The notes beneath the pieces are model-generated. The model saw nothing but the letters and a program-made list of their open reading frames with translations. It ran no database searches and was not told the DNA's origin. A program made the translations under genes and the position numbers. This document shows, piece by piece, positions 1 through 5,849 of a DNA stretch of 9,501 nucleotides. Where the stretch lies: the NCBI GenBank assembly GCA_017424665.1, contig JAFOYK010000015.1, forward strand, positions 1-9,501. The letters are read 5' to 3'. The stretch is from Oscillospiraceae bacterium (GTDB taxonomy: Bacteria; Bacillota; Clostridia; Oscillospirales; Ruminococcaceae). Position 1 is the first letter of the stretch; each line of letters opens with the position of its first letter.

Positions 1-40
1 GCAACCCGGTTTCTTTTGGTTACAAAAGAAATGGGGTTGT
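1..40. repeat. Long imperfect inverted repeat at window edge
   Basis: CAACCC (2-7) pairs with GGGTTG (34-39) and TTTCTTTTG (10-18) pairs with CAAAAGAAA (23-31). The two stems are separated by a 2-nt internal mismatch (GG against TG) and closed by a GTTA loop. No clean T-run follows on either strand, so it is not a standard terminator. It lies beyond the psuG terminator and its other context is outside the window. An additional weak AT-rich nested stem (63-69 with 98-104, CTAAT 76-80 with ATTAG 89-93) follows. It could be a dispersed palindromic repeat or the end of a neighbouring transcription unit. Confidence 0.6.
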
Positions 41-104
41 ATTTAAAATATGATTTAATTTTTTTGATTAAAATGCTAATCTTGCTTTATTAGAAAAAAT
101 CAAA

Positions 105-131
105 TAAAAAAGGCGGGAGAAAACTCCCGCC
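105..131 (-). terminator. Rho-independent terminator of psuK-psuG
   Basis: On the minus strand, just after the psuG stop, GGCGGGAG (RNA from 131 to 124) pairs with CTCCCGCC (119 to 112) around a 4-nt TTTT loop and is followed by an uninterrupted T-run (111 to 105). The 8-bp GC-rich stem plus U-tract is a textbook intrinsic terminator. Confidence 0.9.
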
Positions 132-148
132 CTAAGATTTGTTTTAAA

Positions 149-1069
149 TTAAAGTTTGGAATATTCAACAGCGGTCTGTGCAGCAACTTTTGCGTTGTTG
201 AAAACAAGTTCGATGTTGGAAGCAAGGGAATCGCCGCCGGTGAGTTCAGCAACTTTTGCAAGAAGGAAAGGAGTGGTTTCTTTGCCTTTAATGCCTTTTT
301 CTTCAGCTTCTTTGATTGCGGTGTCGATTGCGCCGTTGATTACGTCAAGGGGCATTGCAAATTCTTCGGGAATGGGGTTTGCAACAAGCATACCTGCTTT
401 AAGACCCATATCGTTGGAAGCTTTGAATGCTGCAGCGAGTTCTGCGGGAGTGTCGATTCTGTAGTCAACACCGAAACCGGAAGAACGGGTGTAGAATGCA
501 GGAAGTTCTTCGGTGCCGAAACCGATTACCGGAACACCTTTGGTTTCAAGATATTCAAGGGTAAGGCCAAGGTCAAGAATGGATTTTGCGCCAGCGCAAA
601 CAACCATCATAGGGGTCTGGCCAAGTTCTTCAAGGTCTGCGGAGATATCCATGGTGGTTTCTGCGCCGCGGTGAACGCCGCCGATGCCGCCGGTTGCAAA
701 AATCTTGATTCCTGCCATGTGTGCAATGATCATGGTGGTGGTAACGGTGGTTGCGCCGTCTTCACCTCTTGCGCAAAGAACAGCAAGGTCGCGGCGGGAA
801 GCTTTGTTGATATCGTGGCCTTTTTTGCCGAAATATTCGATTTCTTCGGGGGTAAGACCTGCTTTAAGACGGCCGCCGATGATTGCGATGGTTGCGGGAA
901 CAGCGCCGTTGTCGCGGATGATCTGTTCTACTTTAAGAGCAGTCTCAACGTTCTGGGGGTAAGGCATGCCGTGGCTGATGATGGTGGATTCAAGAGCAAC
1001 AACGGGTTTGCCTGCGGCAATGGCTTCTGCAACTTCTGCGTTTACGTCAAGAAATTTGTTAAGGTACAT
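149..1069 (-). CDS. psuG: Pseudouridine-5'-phosphate glycosidase PsuG
   Basis: This 306-residue protein is full length for the PsuG (IndA-like) family. The enzyme reversibly splits the C-glycosidic bond of pseudouridine 5'-phosphate, giving uracil and ribose 5-phosphate in the cytoplasm. Visible landmarks are the N-terminal VALESTIISHGMPYPQN block (Glu27), the INKASRRDL block with Lys89, ATGGIGGVHRGAE followed by TTMDISADL (Asp141, expected metal ligand), CAGAKSILD (Lys162) and the late SNIELVFNNA with Asn285. These fit, at a constant offset of four, the E. coli active-site residues Glu31, Lys93, Lys166 and Asn289 as I recall them. The start is ATG, with AAAGGAG (1079-1085) nine bases upstream. 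That ribosome binding site abuts the psuK stop codon, so translation is probably coupled within a psuK-psuG operon. No pseudouridine transporter gene is visible next to it. Confidence 0.97.
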   Translation of the reverse strand: MYLNKFLDVNAEVAEAIAAGKPVVALESTIISHGMPYPQNVETALKVEQIIRDNGAVPATIAIIGGRLKAGLTPEEIEYFGKKGHDINKASRRDLAVLCARGEDGATTVTTTMIIAHMAGIKIFATGGIGGVHRGAETTMDISADLEELGQTPMMVVCAGAKSILDLGLTLEYLETKGVPVIGFGTEELPAFYTRSSGFGVDYRIDTPAELAAAFKASNDMGLKAGMLVANPIPEEFAMPLDVINGAIDTAIKEAEEKGIKGKETTPFLLAKVAELTGGDSLASNIELVFNNAKVAAQTAVEYSKL

Positions 1070-1085
1070 TCTGAATATCTCCTTT

Positions 1086-2171
1086 TTATTTTTTATAATT
1101 CATTCGTTTTTTAAGAAGTTCCGCACACATAAGCGGGTTGATGGTTTCGTTGGATTCCATGGCGATGGAACCTGCGGCAAGGCCGGCTTTTGCGGTATCT
1201 TCAAGGTTCATTCCTTCAAGATATGCCCAGACCAAAGCGCCCATGAAAGCGTCTCCGCAGCCGGTGGTGTTCACCATTTTTCCGGGGAAAATTCCGTGCC
1301 AAAGGCTTTCTTTGGCGGTTGCGGCGAAAACGCCTTTTGCGCCCATGGAAATGAAAACTCTGCGAACGCCTTTTTCAATAAGAGCCTTTGCTGCTTTTTC
1401 GGCATCCTCTTCGGTTTCAATTTTAACTCCGGAAAGAAGTTCCGCTTCAATGCGGTTGGGTTTAAGGGTGTGGATCTTGGGAAGGATGTCTTTGACCTTC
1501 ACTGCTTTAACGGTGGAAACGGTATCCACAAAAAGCGGAACAAAAAGGTTATCCGCAAGGAATTTAAGAGATTCCTCGGGAATGTTCGCGTCCGCGACAA
1601 CGACCTGGGCGTTTTGCAAAAGAGCAAGGTTTTTGGAAAGATATTCCGGGGTTATTTTTTTGCAAACTTCCATATCCGAAACCGCAAGAGCCATTTCGCC
1701 TTCCGGGTCGGTTATGTAAAGATAGGTCGAAGTCGATGCTCCGGGAACACGAAGAGCCTGGCTGAGGTCAATTCCAAGTTCGGAACAGGAAGCCGCGACC
1801 CTTTCGCCGTTAAGGTCGTCGCCGTAAGCGGAAAGAAGACGGACGTCAAGTCCCATAAGGCTCATGTTGTGAGCAATGTTTCTTCCAACGCCGCCAAGGC
1901 TTGTCATAACTTCGCCCGGGTTTGAATCTTCCGCAACAAGAGGTTTGAAAGAACGGGCGCCGATGTCCACGTTAACTCCGCCAACAACAACGGCGTAGCT
2001 TCCGGTGCGAAGAACATAACCTTTTCCGGCAATGCAGCCTTTTTTGGTAAGGTTTGAAATGTGAACCGCAACGGAAGAGCGGGTTATTCCGAGCTTGTCG
2101 GCAATTTCCTGCTGCTGGATCATCGGGTTCGCTTCAATAAGCTGGAGAATCTGTCTTTCTCTTTGGGTCAA
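1086..2171 (-). CDS. psuK: Pseudouridine kinase PsuK with N-terminal winged helix
   Basis: This 361-residue PfkB-family kinase is the first gene of the operon; it phosphorylates pseudouridine at the 5' position to supply PsuG. Residues 1-55 form a winged helix-turn-helix (QQEIADKLGITRSSVAVHI recognition region, then a KGCIAGKGYVL wing), and about 58-355 are the ribokinase fold. Kinase landmarks are GGVNVDIGA (64-72), SLGGVGRNIAHN (91-102), DTVST (216-220) and NTTGCGDAF (301-309), where Asp307 is the expected catalytic base. The start is UUG: GGGAGG (2180-2185) sits eight bases upstream and the protein begins exactly where the HTH family pattern begins, with no in-frame ATG or GTG before it. 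The gap to psuG is 16 bases. The HTH-kinase fusion suggests that the protein may also regulate transcription, perhaps of its own operon. Family assignment within PfkB rests strongly on the adjacent psuG. Confidence 0.93.
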   Translation of the reverse strand: MTQRERQILQLIEANPMIQQQEIADKLGITRSSVAVHISNLTKKGCIAGKGYVLRTGSYAVVVGGVNVDIGARSFKPLVAEDSNPGEVMTSLGGVGRNIAHNMSLMGLDVRLLSAYGDDLNGERVAASCSELGIDLSQALRVPGASTSTYLYITDPEGEMALAVSDMEVCKKITPEYLSKNLALLQNAQVVVADANIPEESLKFLADNLFVPLFVDTVSTVKAVKVKDILPKIHTLKPNRIEAELLSGVKIETEEDAEKAAKALIEKGVRRVFISMGAKGVFAATAKESLWHGIFPGKMVNTTGCGDAFMGALVWAYLEGMNLEDTAKAGLAAGSIAMESNETINPLMCAELLKKRMNYKK

Positions 2172-2219
2172 AGAAAACGCCTCCCTAAATAAAGTTTAAT
2201 AATATAAACATTTGCTTAT

Positions 2220-2247
2220 ATTATACTACTGTTATATAATAAATCAA
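2220..2247 (-). promoter_or_regulatory. Predicted psuK-psuG promoter
   Basis: On the minus strand, TATAAT (2220-2225) is preceded at 16 bp by TTGATT (2242-2247). The expected start point is about 40 bases upstream of the psuK UUG codon. The -35 region lies inside an inverted repeat, TACTGTT (2227-2233) with AACAGTA (2246-2252), that could be an operator. The region is very AT-rich, so other -10-like hexamers occur nearby. Confidence 0.55.
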
Positions 2248-2252
2248 CAGTA
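2227..2252. promoter_or_regulatory. Candidate operator in psuK promoter
   Basis: A perfect 7-bp inverted repeat, TACTGTT and AACAGTA, is separated by 12 bp. It spans the spacer and -35 of the predicted psuK promoter, so a bound protein would block RNA polymerase. The obvious candidate ligand is the winged helix of PsuK itself, but this is inference. The segment 2172-2477 otherwise holds only the two divergent promoters and a short GC-richer stretch (about 2302-2330). Confidence 0.4.
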
Positions 2253-2403
2253 AAATATAAAAAACAAAAGAAAAATTAAAAGTGTTTTTCGTTTTAGTAA
2301 ACACCCCGGGCTTTGTGCGCTTGGGGAACACAAAAATTTGCTGAAAATGTCTTGTTTGATTAAATTTTTGGCGAAAAATGATACATTTTTAACATTTTGG
2401 TTA

Positions 2404-2431
2404 TTGCAAAATAGTAATTTTGATATATAAT
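2404..2431 (+). promoter_or_regulatory. Predicted rex promoter
   Basis: TTGCAA (2404-2409), a 16-bp spacer and TATAAT (2426-2431) lie about 47 bp before the rex start codon. The -10 sits inside a perfect AT-only inverted repeat with 10-bp arms (2423-2432 and 2434-2443, centred on 2433). A match to the usual clostridial Rex site (TTGTTAA-N4-TTAACAA) was not found here, so autoregulation by Rex cannot be claimed. Confidence 0.55.
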
Positions 2432-2477
2432 ATTATTATATATTTTAAAAGGGGCGTTCCCGCCAAGGAGGATAATA

Positions 2478-3116
2478 ATGGGAAACAAGGCTCTTGATAA
2501 AAAACAATTTTCCGACGCTCTTGCAAGAAGGCTTCCGGCATATTACCGCCACGTTTGCATCATGCTTGCGGAAGGAAAACAGACCGTAACTTCCGGTGAA
2601 CTTGCAAAAAGAATCGGCAACACCAGCGCACAGGTAAGACAGGATTTCTTCACCTGCGGCGGCGTTGAAAACTATCATCCGGATACCCTTAAAGAATGGC
2701 TTTCCGGACTTCTCGGAATCAAAAAAGAACACCACATGGTCGTAATCGGTGCGGGAAACCTTGGCCGCGCAATAATCAGCTTTAAAGATTTCAACACCGA
2801 CGGCTTTTTCATCGACGCTGTTTTCGACAACAACCTTATGTTCGACGGAATGCAGATTTGCGGAATTCCGATACTTAACGTAACTTCCCTTGAGGATTAC
2901 CTTGCGGCAAACAAAGTTGATGTTGTTGTAATTACCACTCCCGCAAACGTTGCGGAAGAAATTCTCGAAAAAGCTGTAAAAGGCGGCGTTAAAGGAATTT
3001 GGAACTTTGCTCCGGTCGACCTTCGTTCCGACGATAAAATCGAAGTTCAGAACGTTCATCTCAGCGACAGCCTTCTTACCCTTTCTTTCCGAATCAACGA
3101 AAAAGAAAATCTTTAA
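2478..3116 (+). CDS. rex: Rex-family redox-sensing transcriptional repressor
   Basis: This 212-residue protein has an N-terminal winged helix (about 15-75) and a Rossmann domain (about 85-200). Rex proteins bind DNA when NAD+ predominates and let go when NADH rises, controlling fermentation and NADH-reoxidising genes. Family signatures are RRLPAYYRHV (17-26), QVRQDF (52-57), GAGNLGRAI (91-99, dinucleotide loop), AVFDNN (114-119, acidic residue expected to read the ribose), ITTPANVAEE and WNFAPVDL (175-182). The segment after QVRQD, normally an FGxFGxxGxGY stretch in the DNA-binding wing, is shortened by about three residues and reads FFTCGGVENYHPDTL, so DNA recognition may differ from standard Rex. 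The start is ATG, with AAGGAGG (2465-2471) six bases upstream. The gene is monocistronic and ends at a strong terminator. Confidence 0.93.
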   Translation: MGNKALDKKQFSDALARRLPAYYRHVCIMLAEGKQTVTSGELAKRIGNTSAQVRQDFFTCGGVENYHPDTLKEWLSGLLGIKKEHHMVVIGAGNLGRAIISFKDFNTDGFFIDAVFDNNLMFDGMQICGIPILNVTSLEDYLAANKVDVVVITTPANVAEEILEKAVKGGVKGIWNFAPVDLRSDDKIEVQNVHLSDSLLTLSFRINEKENL

Positions 3117-3122
3117 AAAACA

Positions 3123-3152
3123 AAATCCCGCCAAAAGGCGGGATTTTTTTAT
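3123..3152. terminator. Bidirectional terminator between rex and DUF523 gene
   Basis: AAATCCCGCC (3123-3132) and GGCGGGATTT (3137-3146) form a 10-bp stem with an AAAA loop, followed on the plus strand by more T residues. It ends rex immediately after its stop. The mirrored A-run lets it serve the convergent DUF523 gene, whose stop codon is at 3149-3151. Confidence 0.9.
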
Positions 3153-3583
3153 TTCAAAAGTTCTTCGATCTGCGATTCGCCGAAAACTTCAAAACCGTTT
3201 TCAAGAAGAAGCGCGGCGGTTTTTCCAAAGCCGGGAACAACTCCCCCATCAAATTTTCCGTTATGGATAATTCCATTTCCGCAGGAGGGGCTGCGTTCTT
3301 TAAGAAGCGCCTTTTTTGCGCCAAAAAGTTTTCCAAGGCGCAAAACTTCTTCCGCCCCTTTAAGATATTCGGCGGTGACGTCGCGGCCGTCGGAAGTTAT
3401 AACTTTTTCTCCCTGGATTTCAGCCGGAACTCTCGGCGTGGGAAGGCCGCCGAAAATTTCGGCGCAAACCGGAATAAGCTCATATTTTTCAAAAAGTTTT
3501 TGAGTTCCGGAAAGAGGTTTGCTTTTTCCGTCATAACGGCAGGAAACACCAAGAAGGCAGGCGCTTATGAGAAGTTTTTCCAT
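3149..3583 (-). CDS. DUF523 family protein
   Basis: This 144-residue protein begins MEKLLISACLLGVSCRYDG, the typical opening of DUF523, and continues with NPC-like and cysteine-bearing blocks: ELIPVCAEIFGGLPTPR, a central LKERSPSCGNG block and a GVVPGFGKTAALLLENGFEVF C-terminus. The conserved cysteines (SACLLG, SCRYDG, PVCAE, SPSCG) suggest a metal or Fe-S site, but no reaction is established for the family. The ATG at 3583 is chosen over the in-frame GTG at 3622 because AAAGGAG lies six bases before it (3590-3596) and homology begins at MEKLL. It is a single-gene unit convergent with rex. Its 60-nt leader holds an unusual repeat cluster, described separately. Confidence 0.9.
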   Translation of the reverse strand: MEKLLISACLLGVSCRYDGKSKPLSGTQKLFEKYELIPVCAEIFGGLPTPRVPAEIQGEKVITSDGRDVTAEYLKGAEEVLRLGKLFGAKKALLKERSPSCGNGIIHNGKFDGGVVPGFGKTAALLLENGFEVFGESQIEELLK

Positions 3584-3593
3584 AAAAATCTCC

Positions 3594-3636
3594 TTTGAGC
3601 ACGGAAAATTTGTTTTGAGCACAGCACGTGCTCAAA
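3594..3636 (-). promoter_or_regulatory. Triple-repeat leader of DUF523 gene
   Basis: Read on the minus strand, the leader contains TTTGAGCAC (3636-3628), then GTGCTCAAA (3622-3614), then a second GTGCTCAAA (3602-3594) that runs directly into the Shine-Dalgarno GGAG. The first element can base-pair over nine bases with either later copy. One pairing gives a tight 5-nt-loop hairpin and the other covers sequence adjoining the ribosome binding site. The arrangement fits either an RNA switch or a set of protein-binding DNA half-sites downstream of the promoter. Confidence 0.6.
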
Positions 3637-3648
3637 CCTTATGTCTTA

Positions 3649-3677
3649 ATGATATATCATAAACAGAAGTTAGTCAA
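3649..3677 (-). promoter_or_regulatory. Predicted promoter of DUF523 gene
   Basis: On the minus strand, TTGACT (3672-3677), a 17-bp spacer and TATCAT (3649-3654) stand immediately beyond the queT terminator. This makes the DUF523 gene its own transcription unit. The transcript should start near 3642, just before the triple-repeat leader. Confidence 0.65.
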
Positions 3678-3678
3678 C

Positions 3679-3709
3679 AAAAAAGCCTTCGCATTGCGAA
3701 GGCTTTTTT
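3679..3709. terminator. Terminator after queT
   Basis: AAAAAAGCCTTCGC (3679-3692) and GCGAAGGCTTTTTT (3696-3709) form a perfect stem with an ATT loop. It starts one base after the queT stop codon and gives a T-run on both strands. It separates queT from the DUF523 gene that follows on the same strand. Confidence 0.92.
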
Positions 3710-3710
3710 A

Positions 3711-4199
3711 TCAGAAATCAACTTTGTGTTTTTTAAGTGTTTTTGCAAGAAAAACGCCGAGAATTCCGGCGCAGACAAATTCGCCAAGACCGACCGTAAG
3801 CATGAAAAACGGAATGGTTCCTTCAAAGCCGTAAGCAAAGCGCAGAACAAAAGGAACAATTATCATGTTCGCAAGAATTGTCGGAACGGGAACAAGATAA
3901 ACGCTTTTTTTGCGCAGCAGCCAAGCGCCGTAAGCGCCGATTAGGCTTGCAAGGCTTCCGAAAACAACGTCCCAGAAAATTCCGCCGGCAAGAATGTTGG
4001 AAATCAGACAGCCGATGAAAAGCCCGGGAATTGCCGCGGGTGTGAAAATCGGAAGCACCGCAAACATTTCGGAAAGGCGGAACTGGATAACCCCGCTTGA
4101 AATTCCGAGAATTGCGGAAATTTCCGTAAGGACGACGTAAAGCGCGGCGATAACAGCGCTTTTTGTAAGGAAGGCGGTTTTGCTTTTTCTGTTATTCAT
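3711..4199 (-). CDS. queT: QueT-type queuosine precursor transporter
   Basis: This 162-residue integral membrane protein has about five or six hydrophobic segments (roughly 13-34, 44-72, 74-95, 100-123 and 128-152). It matches the QueT family, the substrate-binding S component of an energy-coupling-factor importer believed to take up a queuosine precursor such as preQ0, preQ1 or queuine for tRNA modification. Family-like blocks are QFRLSEMFAVLP (39-50), PAAIPGLFIGCLISNIL (54-70) and WDVVFGSLASLIGAYGAW (76-93). The start is ATG with AGGAG about ten bases upstream. The preQ1-I riboswitch in its leader independently supports the function. ECF energising subunits are not in this window and would be supplied by a shared module elsewhere. 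Confidence 0.93.
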   Translation of the reverse strand: MNNRKSKTAFLTKSAVIAALYVVLTEISAILGISSGVIQFRLSEMFAVLPIFTPAAIPGLFIGCLISNILAGGIFWDVVFGSLASLIGAYGAWLLRKKSVYLVPVPTILANMIIVPFVLRFAYGFEGTIPFFMLTVGLGEFVCAGILGVFLAKTLKKHKVDF

Positions 4200-4207
4200 T
4201 TTTAAAA

Positions 4208-4254
4208 CTCTCCTTTGGTTTTGTTTTAAGTGAGGAAGGCTTCAAACTCACTAG
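4208..4254 (-). promoter_or_regulatory. preQ1-I riboswitch controlling queT
   Basis: On the minus strand, AGTGAG (4252-4247) and CTCACT (4234-4229) form stem P1 around a 12-nt loop (4246-4235). An A-rich tail TTAAAACAAAACC follows and runs into AAAGGAG. The layout matches the preQ1-I class: a U right after the 5' strand, a C just before the 3' strand (the expected preQ1-pairing base), and a loop UUG that can pair with CAA in the tail to form the second, pseudoknot helix. The pseudoknot would involve bases touching the Shine-Dalgarno sequence, so control is probably translational, with ligand lowering QueT synthesis. Assignment is by architecture and by the downstream gene; no covariance search was run. 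Confidence 0.82.
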
Positions 4255-4260
4255 TGGGCA

Positions 4261-4289
4261 ATTATATCACTTTTTTTAAAAGAACGCAA
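4261..4289 (-). promoter_or_regulatory. Predicted queT promoter
   Basis: TTGCGT (4284-4289), 17 bp and TATAAT (4261-4266) on the minus strand. The start point would fall near 4254, so the transcript begins almost exactly with the riboswitch stem. Confidence 0.75.
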
Positions 4290-4290
4290 C

Positions 4291-4322
4291 AAAAAAAAAG
4301 GCGGCCCGGCCGCCCTTTTTTA
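4291..4322. terminator. Terminator of sortase gene
   Basis: GGCGGC (4300-4305) and GCCGCC (4309-4314) form a GC stem with a CCG loop, flanked by nine A residues on one side and six or more T residues on the other. On the minus strand this gives a long U-tract just after the sortase stop codon. The queT promoter -35 lies immediately beyond it. Confidence 0.9.
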
Positions 4323-4331
4323 TTAAATTAT

Positions 4332-5849
4332 TCAGTCTTTGGAAGGTTTCCAGTTAAGGCTGTATTTTTTAAATTCGCTTTCAAAACTGGAAGGAACGGG
4401 AGCATCGGAATTGATGCTGAAAGAAGCGTTTTTGTTCATAAGATTTTCGGTGTCCTTAACAAGTTTTGCAACAATTACGAAACGGTAATCGGCGCGGGCG
4501 CTGAGTCCGTAAGCAACGGTGCAGGTGGAAAGAGTAAGGATCTTATCTTCGGAAGTTACTTCAACGTCATAATCATAAAGAGAACGCTTCTGGATCATAT
4601 CGAGCATTGCTTTATATTCTTCCTTGCCGGGAGAGGGTTCGATATACCAAAGGTCGCCGGGGTCGCCCTTTTTATAATAAGGAGCAAAGGTGCTCTTGGT
4701 TGCGTTTGCGTCGTTATAGAAAACGGAGAAAACTTCCCAAACGGTTTCTTCACCGGGAAGGGTGAGATAGATGTAAGGGGTCTTTTCGGCAAAATCGGGG
4801 TTCTTGAAGTTGAAGAGCTGAGAGAAAAGAGGACCGTTCGGGTCGTCGTTGGTATAGTTAAGGTTTTCTTTACCAAGGTCGCTGTGGCCGAAAATTACGG
4901 TGTTGCTGGAAAGTTTTTCGGCGGTTTCACCGAAAAGTCCGCGGTAATGGGTGTAATAAGCGCCGTCGATCCAATAGGACTGGGAAACTTTTTTACCGGT
5001 TACGTCGCGTTTGTCGTAAGGATAGGAAGAATCGTAGCTGAAGCAAACGCCCGCATCAACGTCTTCAAGACCGGGAACATAAAGCCAGCCAACAACATCG
5101 TTGTTGGTGGAATAAGCATCGGCAAACTGGGTTGCTCTGTCGGGAATTTCAAGTTTGGTTTCTTCTTCCGGAACTTCGGAAGGATCGTTCTGGCTGCCGT
5201 CGGGGTTAATGGTGATCTGGCCGCCGGAAGAGCCCTGCTGGGAAGGATTTTCTTCGGAAGGGGAACAGCTGGTTGCGGCAATAAGGATTATTGCAACAAG
5301 AACAACAAGAATTGCGGCAGCGCCGCCGATTACTGCGCCGGTGGGAAGAGCGTTAAGTTTGCTCATAAATCCGCCGGATTTTGCAACCTTTTTACTTTCT
5401 TTCGGAAGGAACTGGGTTTCGTCGTTTTCAGCTTCTTTTGCGGGTTTAACGGGTTTTGCGGGTTTTTCCTTAACGGGTTTTTCTTTAACCGGTTTTTCCG
5501 CTTTCGGTTTCTTTTCGGAAACGGTTTTGATTCCTGCGGAAATTCCTTCGGAAACGGTTTTTGCGCCGGAAGAAATTCCTTCGGAAACGGTTTTTGCGCC
5601 TGCGGCAGCTCCGGCGAAGAATTCACCAACAAGGCCGCCTTTTTTCTTTTTGGAAGCGGTTTCGGGTTCTTTCTTCGGGGCGTTGTCAACGTATCTTACA
5701 ACTTTGTGGGGTTTTGCGTCTGCGGGAACATCGGTTTCCGGAGCGGGGATATCATTGATGAAATCGTCTTCGGGAATGGTTACGGAAAAAGGTTTTTTTG
5801 CCGGCTGTTCCGCACCGATGTTTTCAGAATTTTTAAATTCTTCGGACAA
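4332..5849 (-). CDS. Class B sortase with long cytoplasmic N-terminal region
   Basis: This 505-residue membrane-anchored cysteine transpeptidase would attach proteins to the cell wall or join pilin-like subunits. The C-terminal sortase domain (about 240-465) carries the catalytic His322 in NTVIFGHSDL, Cys443 in ILTLSTCTVAYG and Arg456 in ADYRFVIVAKL; TLSTC is typical of class B. One membrane segment (about 171-192) separates it from an unusual, charged N-terminus of 170 residues. That region contains three 11-residue repeats, GAKTVSEGIS-type (84-112), then a Lys-Pro-Glu repeat tract (about 118-138). After the membrane comes a Ser/Pro/Glu-rich linker (194-235). The family usually has only a short N-terminus. 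The start is UUG, with AAAGGA (5860-5865) ten bases upstream; the first in-frame AUG would remove the whole N-terminal region. No sortase substrate or accessory gene is adjacent, so the target is unknown. Confidence 0.88.
   Translation of the reverse strand: MSEEFKNSENIGAEQPAKKPFSVTIPEDDFINDIPAPETDVPADAKPHKVVRYVDNAPKKEPETASKKKKGGLVGEFFAGAAAGAKTVSEGISSGAKTVSEGISAGIKTVSEKKPKAEKPVKEKPVKEKPAKPVKPAKEAENDETQFLPKESKKVAKSGGFMSKLNALPTGAVIGGAAAILVVLVAIILIAATSCSPSEENPSQQGSSGGQITINPDGSQNDPSEVPEEETKLEIPDRATQFADAYSTNNDVVGWLYVPGLEDVDAGVCFSYDSSYPYDKRDVTGKKVSQSYWIDGAYYTHYRGLFGETAEKLSSNTVIFGHSDLGKENLNYTNDDPNGPLFSQLFNFKNPDFAEKTPYIYLTLPGEETVWEVFSVFYNDANATKSTFAPYYKKGDPGDLWYIEPSPGKEEYKAMLDMIQKRSLYDYDVEVTSEDKILTLSTCTVAYGLSARADYRFVIVAKLVKDTENLMNKNASFSINSDAPVPSSFESEFKKYSLNWKPSKD
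5514..5612. repeat. Three 33-bp direct repeats inside sortase gene
   Basis: Three consecutive 33-bp units each begin TTCGGAAACGGTTTT on the plus strand. They encode the 11-residue GAKTVSEGIS-type repeats of the sortase N-terminus. The first 14-15 bases of each unit are identical while later positions vary, so the array arose by in-frame duplication and could change copy number. Confidence 0.85.

Noticed and set aside
966..1925. A 319-codon plus-strand frame opposite psuK
   Set aside because: Low-complexity translation with no motif; the opposite strand encodes a complete PfkB kinase with HTH.
2172..2477. A Rex binding site in the rex promoter
   Set aside because: Looked for TTGTTAA-N4-TTAACAA on both strands. 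Only loose half matches such as TTGTTTGATTAA near 2353 were seen, so not annotated.
2445..3134. A 229-codon minus-strand frame opposite rex
   Set aside because: No ribosome binding site or recognisable domain; rex on the plus strand has all nucleotide-binding motifs and a strong AAGGAGG.
3584..3622. GTG at 3622 as the start of the DUF523 protein
   Set aside because: Family homology begins at MEKLLISACLLG (3583), which has a good AAAGGAG; the GTG lies within the repeat leader and has no ribosome binding site.
5514..5612. CRISPR-like array of 33-bp repeats
   Set aside because: The repeats are contiguous, keep the reading frame and encode the sortase N-terminal repeats; there are no spacers or cas genes.
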